DNA of 64,000 nucleotides, from the NCBI GenBank assembly GCA_965226915.1, contig CBDDEJ010000011.1, positions 901,009 to 965,008 of the forward strand, given 5' to 3'. Under the pieces are notes generated by a model. The model did not search any database and was not told where the DNA came from. It worked only from the letters and a program-made list of their open reading frames with translations. Numbering within the stretch: position 1 is the stretch's first letter; the number at the start of each line of letters is the position of its first letter. Positions 27,071 through 36,345 of the stretch are shown one piece after another. Position numbers and translations under genes: made by a program. Source of the stretch: Io17-Chloro-G2 sp965226915. GTDB taxonomy: Bacteria > Chloroflexota > Dehalococcoidia > Lucifugimonadales > UBA3495.

Positions 27071-27085
27071 GACGTGTTTCACGTC
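27071..27085. promoter_or_regulatory. Putative operator in divergent intergenic region
   Basis: Perfect inverted repeat GACGTG-TTT-CACGTC in the 185-bp gap between the Ubl start (26973) and the XRE start (27159). Likely binding site for the XRE product. Confidence 0.45.
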
Positions 27086-27158
27086 TCTAACAGTTATCAT
27101 ATATACAGAGGTGTTAGGCTGTCAAGACTATTTTGCACGAACTTTACAGAGGCCCGAT

Positions 27159-27524
27159 ATGGCTAGATTAACGTTACAGAATCTGGGAACCGAGGTGAGA
27201 AAGAAGAGAGGCAACGGAGGTCTGCGGGAGACTGCGAGAGAAATCGGGACCAGCGCGCCGACTCTTTCTCGCGTGGAGTCGGGGAAAATGCCCGACCTTC
27301 AAACCTTTAGCAAGTTATGTCGCTGGCTGGAAGTTGATCCCGGTGAGATCCTGAATGTTACCCCCCAGAGGCTGGAGGAAGCCGCCGATATGATTGCCTC
27401 AGCTCATCTGAAGGCAAAACGAGAGATCAGCCCGGCCACGGCTCGCGCCTTCACTAATCTGATAGTTAAGGCACAGCAGAGACTGGCAGACCTACCCGGA
27501 GAAATTAATGCAGAGGGGCTTTAA
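27159..27524 (+). CDS. XRE-family transcriptional regulator
   Basis: 122 codons (121 residues) from MARLTLQNLG. The ORF is open upstream, but this ATG follows a purine-rich site (ACAGAGG) and matches the domain start. HTH: GLRETAREIGTSAPTLSRVE and FSKLCRWLEVDPGEIL. It overlaps the ImmA-like gene by 17 bases and diverges from the Ubl operon, so it is the likely repressor of that operon. Confidence 0.8.
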   Translation: MARLTLQNLGTEVRKKRGNGGLRETAREIGTSAPTLSRVESGKMPDLQTFSKLCRWLEVDPGEILNVTPQRLEEAADMIASAHLKAKREISPATARAFTNLIVKAQQRLADLPGEINAEGL

Positions 27525-28074
27525 AAGCCGTTGCGAAGAGATGTCCAACTCCCTTCGCGCGGAGTTGGGGTTGCGTGAAGTGGATCCACTTCTTCCTGCG
27601 CAACTCGCATCCTACTTGGATGTGTTCATCTGGCCGGTCACGGAGTTGGAGTTGGATGAGGATGACATGTGCCAACTTCTTGAGGTAGACAGTGATTCCT
27701 GGTCCGCAATTACGGTCTCCGCTGCTGGCCGTGAAGCGGTAATTACCAATCCCCGTCATCGTTCCGGACGCCTGTCGAGCGACGTGATGCACGAATTGAG
27801 CCATTTGTTGTTGGGCCATGACCCGACCACCTTGTACATCATAGGTGAAGAAGGCTTGGCTTTGAGGGAATTCGATCAGCCAAAGGAGCAGGAAGCTGAT
27901 TGGTTGGCAGGAGCGTTGCTTTTGCCTAGGGGAGCGCTCTTTGCTATAGCGAATGGAGGGGCAGACTATGACACTGTCCGGCATACGTATGGAGTAAGCC
28001 GACAGATGCTGGAGTTTCGTTTGCGTATGACTGGTGTCCAACGGCAGATGGGCCGCCGCAGAAAAAGAGGCTAG
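27508..28074 (+). CDS. ImmA/IrrE metallopeptidase
   Basis: 188 residues with the M78 zinc-peptidase motif HELSHLLLGH (HExxH plus downstream His, about residues 95-104) and the family's distal KEQEADWLAGALLLPRGAL. It probably cleaves the preceding XRE repressor in response to a signal, releasing the Ubl operon, as ImmA/ImmR and IrrE/DdrO pairs do; that link is inferred from the overlap. Confidence 0.85.
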   Translation: MQRGFKSRCEEMSNSLRAELGLREVDPLLPAQLASYLDVFIWPVTELELDEDDMCQLLEVDSDSWSAITVSAAGREAVITNPRHRSGRLSSDVMHELSHLLLGHDPTTLYIIGEEGLALREFDQPKEQEADWLAGALLLPRGALFAIANGGADYDTVRHTYGVSRQMLEFRLRMTGVQRQMGRRRKRG

Positions 28075-28103
28075 CTAGATGCACTGGTTGGGGAGGTTGT
28101 ATA

Positions 28104-28370
28104 CTATCCCGCTTGGGACCTAACCCCCTTCCTCTTGTAATACCTGGCAACTGCCACCGACCGGCCACTTGGCGCGCGGTGTAACGGGTCGGCATAAGGA
28201 ATCTCTTCCACCGGCCTGCCGTCATCAGCGCAGGCAGGGGCCGTCATGGCTTCACCCGGTCGAGGTATGCCCCGAACCGTTCCTTGATCGTGCTGACCAG
28301 CTCCGCGCGGATCTCGGCCTTCACCGCCTCCCTGTTCCCGCCGGCCTGGCCAGCGATAGACGCGTTCGTT
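28104..28370 (-). other. Two overlapping small ORF remnants
   Basis: One frame (about 28245-28370) reads AGGNREAVKAEIRAELVSTI before a stop that overlaps (ATGA) a 47-codon ORF starting at 28247. Both look protein-like but are too short and partial to name. Confidence 0.3.
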
Positions 28371-28550
28371 GTCCGAAAACTGCCCCTGCTCCGGCATGGC
28401 GCCCAACTCCTCAGTGACAGTGATTCTCCCCAGCGTTATTTGAGCATACCTGCCCCACGGCCCGCAACGGCTAGCTGTCAGGAAATCGTGTAAAAGGCGG
28501 GGCTAACCGCCCCGACGTTCCAAGATCCAGGCTGCGCCGATGACCAAGCC
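28362..28550 (+). repeat. 189-bp duplication, copy 1
   Basis: Identical by eye to 40353-40541. This copy contains the end of the small membrane-protein gene and its terminator. Confidence 0.85.
28494..28518 (-). terminator. Terminator of the small membrane-protein gene
   Basis: On the minus strand a hairpin GGGGCGGTTAGCCCCGCC is followed by TTTT, directly after the stop of the gene at 28503-28721. Duplicated with the 189-bp repeat. Confidence 0.55.
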
Positions 28551-28721
28551 GGTCAATCCCAAGGTAAAGGGCAGGGTCATCATGAAGGCGAGCATCACGG
28601 CCTCCGGCTGGACGCTGCCCAACGGCAGGTTGACGGCCCGCACGATGACGACGATGGCCAGCAGGCACAGCCAGGCTATTGCTGCGTATTTCGATACTCG
28701 CTTAGTTTTCGAGCAGGTCAT
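28503..28721 (-). CDS. Small two-helix membrane protein
   Basis: 72 residues from MTCSKTK. Two hydrophobic helices are evident (AAIAWLCLLAIVVIVRAV and FMMTLPFTLGLTGLVIGAAW). The 3' end is duplicated at 40353-40541. Function unknown. Confidence 0.5.
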   Translation of the reverse strand: MTCSKTKRVSKYAAIAWLCLLAIVVIVRAVNLPLGSVQPEAVMLAFMMTLPFTLGLTGLVIGAAWILERRGG

Positions 28722-28759
28722 GACTCCCACCTCTTCTCCGGCTGACGGAGGGCTTTCCA

Positions 28760-29227
28760 ACTCATACGGAACCGTTGAGTGACCGGTTTCCCATTCCGGC
28801 TCGCCCGCCGCTCTGCTTCACAGGATGCAGGTCGGCGTCCCGTCCGGCGTAGGAGCCGACACCGGCGTTACGGAGGACGGGCAACAGGAACTCATATCGG
28901 AGGTCGTGCTGGTAAAGTGCAGCGGCGCTCACTGGACAGACCCGCCCCCAGTAAACAGCCGCGGCATCTGGGTTTCGGAAATCCGGGTTTTCCGAAACTA
29001 ACCGGCTCCCCAGACCTCCTGCTGACGCTGGCGCCCTTGCCCCTGGAGACCCTCAGCCGGTAGACTTGGTTGCGAAAATCCCCACGTAGGGGCGTTGGTA
29101 TGGCACGAAAACCTGTAATCGGCGGAGTTAAAGTGGACCGCGTGGGCGGAGATTTCTGACCAACGGCTGTTGACGTTCAGCGAAAGCGTCCTCGCTAATT
29201 GGCCAGCATAAATGTCCAATCCACATC
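28760..29227. other. Gene-poor region with IS-like end
   Basis: Contains a 9-bp-stem hairpin near 28974-29000 and, at about 29118-29143, the sequence AATCGGCGGAGTTAAAGTGG, which recurs in variants at 33566 (reverse) and 40095. The recurrence suggests IS end debris. No gene supported. Confidence 0.35.
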
Positions 29228-29415
29228 ATGGAGAATGTGGCTTTGACTCAAAAAGAACAGGCAAGACTTCAGGTCCTGAACAGTCTGCTCGCTGAGCACA
29301 TGACATTGGACCAGGCAGCCACGCTGATGGGTGTCACCACTCGCCACACCAGGCGCATCCTGGCGGCTTACCGGGAACTGGGCGCTGCCGCCGTTGCTCA
29401 CGGTCCTCGTGGAGA
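29228..29415 (+). pseudogene. ISNCY/IS481-type transposase, N-terminal fragment
   Basis: About 62 codons with a transposase HTH: LTQKEQARLQVLNSLLAEH, then DQAATLMGVTTRHTRRILAA. It stops making sense where it meets the oppositely oriented IS1182 fragment at about 29415. Confidence 0.6.
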
Positions 29416-29672
29416 CGAAGAGCAATCCTGCGGAAGGAGGCCACTCCCATGCAGTAGCCGTAGAGCAGGACCTTGACCATCATCCAGGGATGGTAGGGAG
29501 GTCCGCCCCGCTCTTCGCCCTGATGGCGGGCCATGATGGCCGACAGGTTCAGCTGGTCCACCACGTCAGAGACGAAGTAGGCCAGATGGTCCGGGGGCAG
29601 CCACTCCTGAAGGGCGGCGGGCAGCAGCAACTGCTGGTCGGGGTCGTAAGGGCGGTAGGTCTTCCTCATCAA
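29415..29672 (-). pseudogene. IS1182-family transposase, N-terminal fragment
   Basis: About 85 codons typical of IS1182 starts: RPYDPDQQLLLPAALQEWLP, then HLAYFVSDVVDQLNLSAIM and MVKVLLYGYCMGV. The rest of the enzyme is missing. Confidence 0.7.
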
Positions 29673-29780
29673 CCAAACCTCAACGGGATTCTCGTCCCAT
29701 CATACCCTCAAGAGATCCCCAACGATGTTTCTCGGACAGGCTCTATCGGTTTGCCCAGTAGCAATAACTCGCACATGTTG

Positions 29781-29799
29781 CTTGACGACTGACGTCAAG
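29781..29799. promoter_or_regulatory. Putative HigBA operator
   Basis: Interrupted inverted repeat CTTGACGACTGACGTCAAG, 22 bp before the higB start. Position and symmetry fit autoregulation by HigA. Confidence 0.45.
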
Positions 29800-29820
29800 C
29801 GTACCTACACTGGCTTCGTC

Positions 29821-30105
29821 ATGATCCAAAGCTACCGGGACCGACGGACTGAAGCGTTCGCCACCGGGGAGTACGTTCCAGCTTTCCAGGGTTTTGAAGG
29901 CCAAGCGGCGCGGCGCCTTTCGATCCTGAACGCGGCCAGATCTTTGGATACATTGAGGGCTCTGCGTAGCAATCGGCTGGAAACACTGAGGGGAGATCGT
30001 GCCCGGCAGTTCTCCATAAGGATCAATCCTCAGTGGCGCATCTGCTTCAGTTGGCCCGCGGGGCAGGCAGGACCATCCGACGTTGAGATTGTGGACTATC
30101 ACTGA
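29821..30105 (+). CDS. higB: HigB-type toxin (RelE superfamily)
   Basis: 94 residues from MIQSYRDRRTEAF. Family landmarks: ARRLSILNAARSLDTLRAL, RLETLRGDRARQFSIRIN and WRICFSW...VEIVDYH at the end. HigB toxins cleave mRNA on the ribosome. The upstream Met (29725) is rejected because this one fits the family start. Toxin-before-antitoxin order is typical of higBA. Confidence 0.85.
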   Translation: MIQSYRDRRTEAFATGEYVPAFQGFEGQAARRLSILNAARSLDTLRALRSNRLETLRGDRARQFSIRINPQWRICFSWPAGQAGPSDVEIVDYH

Positions 30106-30121
30106 GGGAGCAACTGCCGCC

Positions 30122-30412
30122 ATGTTGAAACGAGTCGTGCATCCAGGAGAGATCCTAAAAGACGAACTGGAAACGAGGGGAGTATCGCCGACGAGCTTCG
30201 CACGTCAGATTGACGTGCCACCCAACCGAATCAGCCAGATTCTGTCGGGCAAACGTGCGGTGACCGGTGACAGCGCTCTCAGGTTCGGGCATTGGTTTGG
30301 CATGGACCCCCGGTTTTGGCTGAACCTGCAGGCTCAGTACGACCTGGCGGTTGCGGAGCAATTGGTGGGAGCTGAAGTACGTGTCCTGCCCACCGCAGCC
30401 GGCGGTGAGTAG
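30122..30412 (+). CDS. higA: HigA-type antitoxin
   Basis: 96 residues from MLKRVVHPGEILKDELETRG. XRE-type HTH: SPTSFARQIDVPPNRISQIL and GDSALRFGHWFGMDPRFWLN, the HigA signature. Starts 16 bp after the higB stop; neutralises HigB and represses the operon. Confidence 0.88.
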   Translation: MLKRVVHPGEILKDELETRGVSPTSFARQIDVPPNRISQILSGKRAVTGDSALRFGHWFGMDPRFWLNLQAQYDLAVAEQLVGAEVRVLPTAAGGE

Positions 30413-30544
30413 TACGTTGTCTGGTGCCCGCGCGCCAGGCACCGGGCTGTGCTTCGATTTGACATCCGATGCGGACTTAGCCAATGTCTGCTGAATCGCC
30501 GACACGAGCCCATATCTATTGCAGAAAATTAGGACGGAGACATT

Positions 30545-30955
30545 GTGAACATCTTCCGACTATTCCAGAGATGGGTGGAAAAGGCGAAGGACAATACGAC
30601 GAGGGGGTCAGACGTTCCATCCTCCGCACCGCTGACACTCACCGCAGCGTCAGAGGAAACCGTATATGAACGTAACGAGACGGCGGAGGACGTCCCTTAT
30701 CAAGCCGAGGTGGATTTGGTGGGTCGTGCCAGCGTGGTCTGGAGCGATGCGATCAGATGGATTGCACCAGGAAGTACCGCGGTGGTGGCGGGTCGTAGCG
30801 TCGGTGGGATGGTTTACCTGGGTCCAGGACAAGGCCGAGTTATCTGGGAGCAGACAAGCAGACCGGTTATAGATCCGAGTCTGCCCGTTGCGGAAGTGGG
30901 CAACGAGTTCTCCGGCGAAAGTATGCCGTACTGGCCAAGCTACTCGGGGATCGCC
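30545..30955 (+). pseudogene. TerB_N domain protein, N-terminal fragment
   Basis: The first 137 codons match the TerB_N pattern: AIRWIAPGSTAVVAGRSVGG, VYLG, PVIDPSLPV and MPYWPSYSGI. The frame then runs into antisense IS21 sequence, so the rest of the protein (normally several hundred residues with a TerB domain) is lost. TerB_N proteins occur in tellurite-resistance and phage-defence contexts. Confidence 0.6.
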
Positions 30956-31035
30956 GCGTCGGCGGGCTTTCCGCATCAATGTACTTCCTCACCGTGTCTC
31001 TGTGAATTCCCAACTCACTCGCCATCCCTCGAATG
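30955..31035 (-). pseudogene. IstA N-terminal HTH fragment
   Basis: The minus strand reads IRGMASELGIHRDTVRKYID, the start of IS21 IstA proteins. It differs from the IstA at 32060-33478, so it comes from another element. Confidence 0.5.
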
Positions 31036-31189
31036 GACAACCCATGGAGCTTGGCCTACTGTGTCAAGGGCGGCGAGAAGGTGTACCACTGCGGCGGAGG
31101 AATCGTGTACCACCGGCACGATGAGAAAGGACTGAATTGGGAGCCGGGTGGGATCAGGTCAGGAGCAGGGGTCCGCAGTTCCGGAGTGA

Positions 31190-31972
31190 GTCAGGAGTCG
31201 ACCGGATCATCCGATACCTGGGAGGCGGCGCTCTGCCGGCTGTGCTTGAGGCGGTAGCTGTCGCCGTTCATCTCCAGGATAGGGACGTGGTGGGTGAGCC
31301 GGTCAGCAGCGCTCCGGTGAGGCACTCAGAACCGAACACCCCGGTCCACTCATCGAAGGGGAGGTTGGTGGTGACCAGGATGGACCCGCGCTCGTAGCGC
31401 TGGCTGAAGACCTCGAAGAGGAGTTCCTCTCCGATGGGGGACAGGGGGACGAAGCCCAGTTCGTCGATGATCAGAAGCCTGAGGCGGGCCAGTTGCCGCT
31501 GCAGGTTGAGCAGCCGGCGATCGTCTCTGGCCTCCATGAGCTCGTGGACCAGGGCCGCGGCGGTGGTGAAGCCTACGGACATTCCCTTTTGGCAGGCGGC
31601 CAGGCCCAGACCCAGGGCCACGTGGGTCTTGCCGGTGCCACTGTTGCCGACGGCGATGACATTCTCCCTATGCTCGATGTATTCACACCGGGCCAGTTCC
31701 ATGACCAGTTGTTTGTTCACCGAGGGTATGGCCAGGAAGTCGAAGGTGTCCAGGCTTTTGACGGCAGGGAAACGGACGGCCCGAATCCGGCGCTGCACCA
31801 TGCGCTGGTGTCGGTCAATGAGTTCCAGTTCGGAGAGACGCAGCAGGTAGTCAGGGTGGTCCACATTCTCGGCGGCGCACTGGGCGGCCAGCTTGCGGTA
31901 CTCCCTGAGGAAGGTGGGAAGCCGTAGTTCCTTCAGGTGGTGTTCCAGGAGCAGCGTGGACCGGTTGCTCAT
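31190..31972 (-). pseudogene. istB: IstB helper ATPase, frameshifted near its end
   Basis: AAA+ ATPase of IS21: Walker A VGNSGTGKTHVALGLGLA and Walker B LLIIDELGFVPLS. Near 31305 one base (G of CTGCTGGACC) appears missing; in the other frame the normal end continues (DRLTHHVPILEMNGDSYRLK). As read, the protein stops at 31268 with a foreign tail. Confidence 0.8.
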
Positions 31973-32059
31973 GCCGCCCTCCCCGGCAGGAGGGCCAGGT
32001 AGTCCGTGGCGCTGGTGGTCTTCACGCTGACCCGGGGCAGGTAGGGATAGAGGTCCAGG

Positions 32060-33478
32060 TCAAGCCTGGGGGGGTCGTCCTTCCAGGTGACACAGCAGCA
32101 GGTGCTTCACGGCATCAAAACTGATGGCGCCCAGCCGGAGGGCGTCCTGCACGGCGTGGTGGACTTCCTGGTGGGAGAAATTTTCCAGAAGTCGCAGCAC
32201 CTGCACGAATTCCCGCTTGCCCCTCCGTCCCATCCTGGACTCCAGCAGACGGCGCAGCGTAGCGAACTCTTCGGGGAGTTGCCATCCTTGCAACGGAGCG
32301 GCCTGGTCCAGGGCCGCCGTCTTCTGCTCCAACAGGGGCAGGTAGTGGATGGGATCGAAGACGAAGTCGTCCCTTTCGTAGGAGCGGGGATGTCTGGCAA
32401 TGACCTCAGCGCCGCAGCTGATCACCACCTCAGCCACGTAGCCTTTTACCAGCACGTCCCGGTGTCCAAAGGCCACCGGCGCCGAGTAGTCATTGGTCTT
32501 GTACCGGACCAGGGACAGGGAGCTCACCCGGCTGGCCTGCTTGTCGCAGGCATCATAGGGCACGGCGGGCAGGGGCAGCCGGGCTTCCAGGTCCCGCTCC
32601 ATGCGCTGGCCGATGGTCTCATCGTGTCCTCGCAGCACGGAGTCCATCCGTGCCAGGCAGCGCTCCTCCAGGTGGGCATTCAGGGCGTCAAAGCTCTGGA
32701 AGGACGGCACGGGTACCAGGAAGTTGCGGCGCACGTAGCCCACCATCCCTTCCACCTTCCCCTTGTCATTGCCCTTGCCAGGACGGCCGAACCGGTCCTC
32801 GAACAGGTAGTGGGACTGTAACTCGGTGAAGGCTCGGGTCCGCTGGCGCCTGCCGTCGCCCAGTATCCGGGCCACCGCCAGCTTCGTGTTGTCGTACAGA
32901 ATGCTCTGGGGCACGCCGCCCAGAGAGGCGAAAGCCGAGACGTGGCCGTCCAGGAACGCCTCGGTGATCTCTGCCGGATAGGCCTTCACGAGGCAGCAAT
33001 CGCTGTGGGGCAGGTCCAGCACCAAGTAGTGCGCCTTCCGCTCCACCCCGCCGATGATCACCCGGGCTTCGCCAAAGTCGCACTGGGCGTGGCCTGGCGC
33101 GTGGGACAAGGGGACGAACATCTCCTGGGTCCGCCGCCGGCGCTCCCTCACATAGTCCTTGACTATGGTGTACTGACCGTCGAACCCGTGCTCGTCACGC
33201 AGCCGCTCAAAGATCCGCTTGGCCGTGTGGCGCTGCTTCCTGGGAACCTGGCGGTCAGCTTCCAGGATGGCGTCAATCACCCCGGTGAAGGGCTCAAGCC
33301 TGGGCCGGCGGGGTGGGTCCTGGCGTCGGTATCCTGGGGGCGCCGAGTACGGCAGCATCTTGCGCACCGTGTCCCGGTGCAGGCCAAACACCCGGGAGGC
33401 TTCCCGAACGCTCATCCCTTCTACCATGCAGGCCCGGCGAACTCGTACGTAAATCTCCACGTGATACATCCATAACAC
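32060..33478 (-). CDS. istA: IstA transposase (IS21 family)
   Basis: 472 residues. N-terminal HTH (MSVREASRVFGLHRDTVRKM), then the DDE core: GHAQCDFGEARVIIGG with the first Asp, ILYDNTKLAV with the second, and NDKGKVEGMVGYVRRNF with the Glu. The C-terminal Mu-like barrel follows. Looks intact. Confidence 0.9.
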   Translation of the reverse strand: MLWMYHVEIYVRVRRACMVEGMSVREASRVFGLHRDTVRKMLPYSAPPGYRRQDPPRRPRLEPFTGVIDAILEADRQVPRKQRHTAKRIFERLRDEHGFDGQYTIVKDYVRERRRRTQEMFVPLSHAPGHAQCDFGEARVIIGGVERKAHYLVLDLPHSDCCLVKAYPAEITEAFLDGHVSAFASLGGVPQSILYDNTKLAVARILGDGRRQRTRAFTELQSHYLFEDRFGRPGKGNDKGKVEGMVGYVRRNFLVPVPSFQSFDALNAHLEERCLARMDSVLRGHDETIGQRMERDLEARLPLPAVPYDACDKQASRVSSLSLVRYKTNDYSAPVAFGHRDVLVKGYVAEVVISCGAEVIARHPRSYERDDFVFDPIHYLPLLEQKTAALDQAAPLQGWQLPEEFATLRRLLESRMGRRGKREFVQVLRLLENFSHQEVHHAVQDALRLGAISFDAVKHLLLCHLEGRPPQA

Positions 33479-33699
33479 CTTCCATAGACTGATAATCAGC
33501 CTTACGAAAGGCAGAGGACGGTACGATTTTCCACCGCCACAATTCAGGCAGTCGAGACGCGCACGTGGTCCACTTTACCTCCGCCTTTTACACTCCTGAT
33601 CTTCCTCAGGCAAAACGTTGCCCTGGACTTGTTTCCGCAATGCCTCTTAACCGATAATAAGAGCATCGGTTATTCTCATCTCCGCTAATAAGGAACAAC

Positions 33700-34677
33700 G
33701 TGGCATCTGCGTCTGGTCCGAAACGCCAGCTCCGCAAGGAGGCCGTTCTTGCCAGCCGCATTGAGGGAACTCAGGCGACCCTTGGGGAGTTGCTGGCCGC
33801 CGAGGCCGGCGCGGCCGTGGAGCGAAGCCCGGCCGATCTGCGGGAGGTGGGCAACTATGTAAGCGCCCTGGAGTACGGCCTGGAACGATTGGACATGTTG
33901 CCGTTGTCGCTGCGCCTGGTGCGCGAGATGCACGAACGGCTGATGCGGGGCGTTCGGGGCGACGTGGCTACACCGGGGGAGTTCCGGCGCAGCCAAAACT
34001 GGATCGGGCCACCCGGGTGTACGCTGAATGACGCCACCTACGTCCCGCCGCCGCCTTCGGAACTCATGGCGTGCCTGGACGCCTGGGAGCGGTTCCTGCA
34101 TGACGACGCCCTGCCACCGCTGATGCACGCTGCTCTAGCCCATTCCCAGTTTGAAGCGGTCCATCCCTTTCTTGACGGCAATGGACGGGTGGGACGTCTG
34201 CTCATCACGCTGCTGCTGTTCAAACGGGGCATAATTCCCTCTCCCTTGTTCTATCTTAGCGCCTACTTCGAGGCCACCCGTGAGGAATATTACGCACGCC
34301 TTCTCGGCGTGACGGAGCGGGGAGAATGGGAGGAATGGCTGACCTATTTCCTTACGGGAGTCGTTCTCCAGGCTGACGACGCCGTGGACCGGGTCCAGCG
34401 CATCGACGACCTGTTCTCCCGCTGGAAGCAAGGGCTGGCTCGCGGGCAGTCCAGGCTCCCGGAATTGGCGCTGGACCTATTCGCCGAGAATCCCTTTTGG
34501 ACGGTGGGCGGCGTGGCTGGCAGGCTGGAAGTTGCGTTCACGACTGCACAGCGGGCCATTGACCTGCTGGAGATAGCGGGCATTGTCGCACAGGTGGGGG
34601 TGGCGCGGCGCAATCGGGTTTATTGTGCGAGCGCTGTTCTTGACGTGCTGGAGGAAGCGCCGCACCTTGCGAGGTGA
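33700..34677 (+). CDS. Fic-family protein (AMPylase), N-terminus shortened
   Basis: 325 residues with an intact Fic motif HPFLDGNGRVGR (about residues 152-163) and a C-terminal winged helix. The inhibitory helix motif SRIEG lies at residues 19-23. Fic enzymes transfer AMP to proteins. Relatives start about 40 residues earlier; here a GTG follows unrelated sequence, so the original start was probably lost at a junction near 33715. The active site is complete. Confidence 0.85.
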   Translation: MASASGPKRQLRKEAVLASRIEGTQATLGELLAAEAGAAVERSPADLREVGNYVSALEYGLERLDMLPLSLRLVREMHERLMRGVRGDVATPGEFRRSQNWIGPPGCTLNDATYVPPPPSELMACLDAWERFLHDDALPPLMHAALAHSQFEAVHPFLDGNGRVGRLLITLLLFKRGIIPSPLFYLSAYFEATREEYYARLLGVTERGEWEEWLTYFLTGVVLQADDAVDRVQRIDDLFSRWKQGLARGQSRLPELALDLFAENPFWTVGGVAGRLEVAFTTAQRAIDLLEIAGIVAQVGVARRNRVYCASAVLDVLEEAPHLAR

Positions 34678-34875
34678 AGGATCCGCGGGGAATGGTGATA
34701 TTGCCGCTGCGTAACGGTTGATGGCACCCGAACCGTCCCCCACCGGTCGAACGCGCCGGCTGGAAGGCTTCCGGTTCGACGCGGTGGTTTGCCGGGGTGT
34801 GCCAGCGATCGCCACAGTCATTAGTCCACCCTGGGCGGGACTGACATAGATTTGGATCAGGTTGCCTTTGGCAGG

Positions 34876-35565
34876 TCAATCACCTCCCTTGCCGCCCAGC
34901 AGCTTCCGGTGAGGCGATAGTTTCTCCCGGTAGCTGGCCCCTTCGATGACGATCTGGTAGCTGACAGTGGCCAGCCGGTCCAGGGCGGCGGCCAGGGCCT
35001 TCTTCACCGTGGCCGGCGAGCACTGCATCACCCGGGCGATGTGCCGCAGCCCCGCGCCCTCCTCCGTCATCCGGCGGCACTGCGCCACCCGCTCCGGAGT
35101 CAATGCGGGCGGGCGTCCCAGCCGCTTCCGGCCGGCCCGGGCCTGGTCCAGTCCCAGCTTGATGCGCTCGCTGGTCGAGTCCACCTGGTAAGCCCCCTGA
35201 GCCAGCATGGACCGGCGGAAGAACTTGGCTGCGGCGCTGCCGTCGCTTGTGTCGATGTTCTCCCTGAGGGCCACGATGCCAATGTTCCGCTCGGTCAGGT
35301 CAGCCTGGATGCGCACCCCGTCTTCGAAGTTCCGGCTCAACCGGTCCAGGAAGGCCACCGCCAGGGTATCGCCGGGCCGGAGACGGGACATCAGTTCCTG
35401 CCAGCTGGCGCGCCGCAGGGTGCGGCCGGTGGCGATGTCGGAAAAGATCAGGTCTTCACGGATGCCGTGGTCGGCCAGCAGGCGGAGTTGGGTCTCCAGG
35501 TTTCCGGCCTCGTCGTCGGACTTGCTGACCCGGGCGTAACCATAGGTGACGGGGAGCAGGGTCAT
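34876..35565 (-). CDS. Serine resolvase/invertase
   Basis: 229 residues from MTLLPVTYGYARVSKSDDEA. Catalytic Ser lies in YARVS, with the conserved LDRLSRNFEDG and a hinge helix, then a C-terminal HTH (ARVMQCSPATVKKAL). Such enzymes resolve or invert DNA between short sites. The open frame extends 89 codons upstream of this ATG; that part looks non-native. Confidence 0.85.
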   Translation of the reverse strand: MTLLPVTYGYARVSKSDDEAGNLETQLRLLADHGIREDLIFSDIATGRTLRRASWQELMSRLRPGDTLAVAFLDRLSRNFEDGVRIQADLTERNIGIVALRENIDTSDGSAAAKFFRRSMLAQGAYQVDSTSERIKLGLDQARAGRKRLGRPPALTPERVAQCRRMTEEGAGLRHIARVMQCSPATVKKALAAALDRLATVSYQIVIEGASYREKLSPHRKLLGGKGGD

Positions 35566-35838
35566 GGGAATCAAGCCGCCAGCGCGGGCCAGCGTCCTCC
35601 TGCTGGAAGTGTTCAGAAAACGGGCGTTTTTGAACATCCCCCACCTGCGCCCCGCGTCAGCTTTGGCCAACTGTTCAACAACTGCGTCAAGGGTTTGTTG
35701 AACACCTTCCGCACTGGCTGGTTCCGTTTGCTTTTGGGTCTTCCGGAGGCAGCCTGAATCGGAGCAGGCCCCACTTCCGAACGGAACCAATGATACGGGA
35801 GTATTGACATCCGATGTATAACCCGGCCACAATCAGAC

Positions 35839-35878
35839 AGCCGGGCAGCCCGCAGAGTAATCTACGGGCTGCCCGGCT
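35839..35878. terminator. Perfect 14-bp stem-loop
   Basis: AGCCGGGCAGCCCG pairs perfectly with CGGGCTGCCCGGCT across a 12-base loop. No T-run follows on either strand, so termination is only suggested by its intergenic place. Confidence 0.5.
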
Positions 35879-36145
35879 GAAGTAGTTGGTTCTACCCCCA
35901 ATAAACCAGAGAATAGACCGGACCGGCCCGCCGCCGGAGCCTGCCCTGAGTTCGCCACCGGGTCGCCCATCGTTACCGCCCAATTCATATTGGTCGCTGC
36001 CAGCTGGGCCGCCCTTAGTCTCAGACCTGGCCCAGTCCACTGGTTAACCTCCGGCCTCATCTCGTCACGGCAGGGCTTTTCAGCCGGGTTTCTAGGGCTA
36101 CCCTGGGGGATTCTGGCCGCTGGTCAGGGCATAGTCGGCTCAGCC

Positions 36146-36337
36146 CTAGCCGTCGCGGTATTCGTGGATTACATTGTCGGGGTTCTCTGTGTCCCAGCCC
36201 AGGGTTCCCAGCACCGGCTCGATCAGGGAGCGCCTGGTGCGGGTCTTGTTCTCACTCAGAACTTGTTGGTGTTGGGTGAGGCGGTGGCGCACGGTTTCCA
36301 GGGTGGTGGTCAGGGGTTCAAGGAGATTTTGGGTCAC
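36146..36337 (-). pseudogene. HsdR-N-like nuclease, N-terminal fragment
   Basis: 63 codons from a GTG 9 bp after the DGQHR gene. The text TRRSLIEPVLGTLGWDTENP and VIHEY is the start of type I restriction-like N-terminal domains. The nuclease core (D...ExK) is missing because the frame stops at a junction. Confidence 0.5.
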
Positions 36338-36345
36338 TGCTGTCC

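Larger units (their letters stand above)
31190..33600 (-). mobile_element. IS21-family element
   Basis: Carries istA and istB in the usual order on the minus strand. The exact ends were not resolved. The upstream side includes TCCACTTTACCTCCGCC at about 33566-33585, a sequence with inverted relatives at 29121 and 40095. Confidence 0.75.

Noticed and set aside
32087..32821. Plus-strand ORFs of 140-245 codons across the IS21 genes
   Set aside because: Antisense shadows of istA and istB, which carry clear catalytic motifs on the minus strand.
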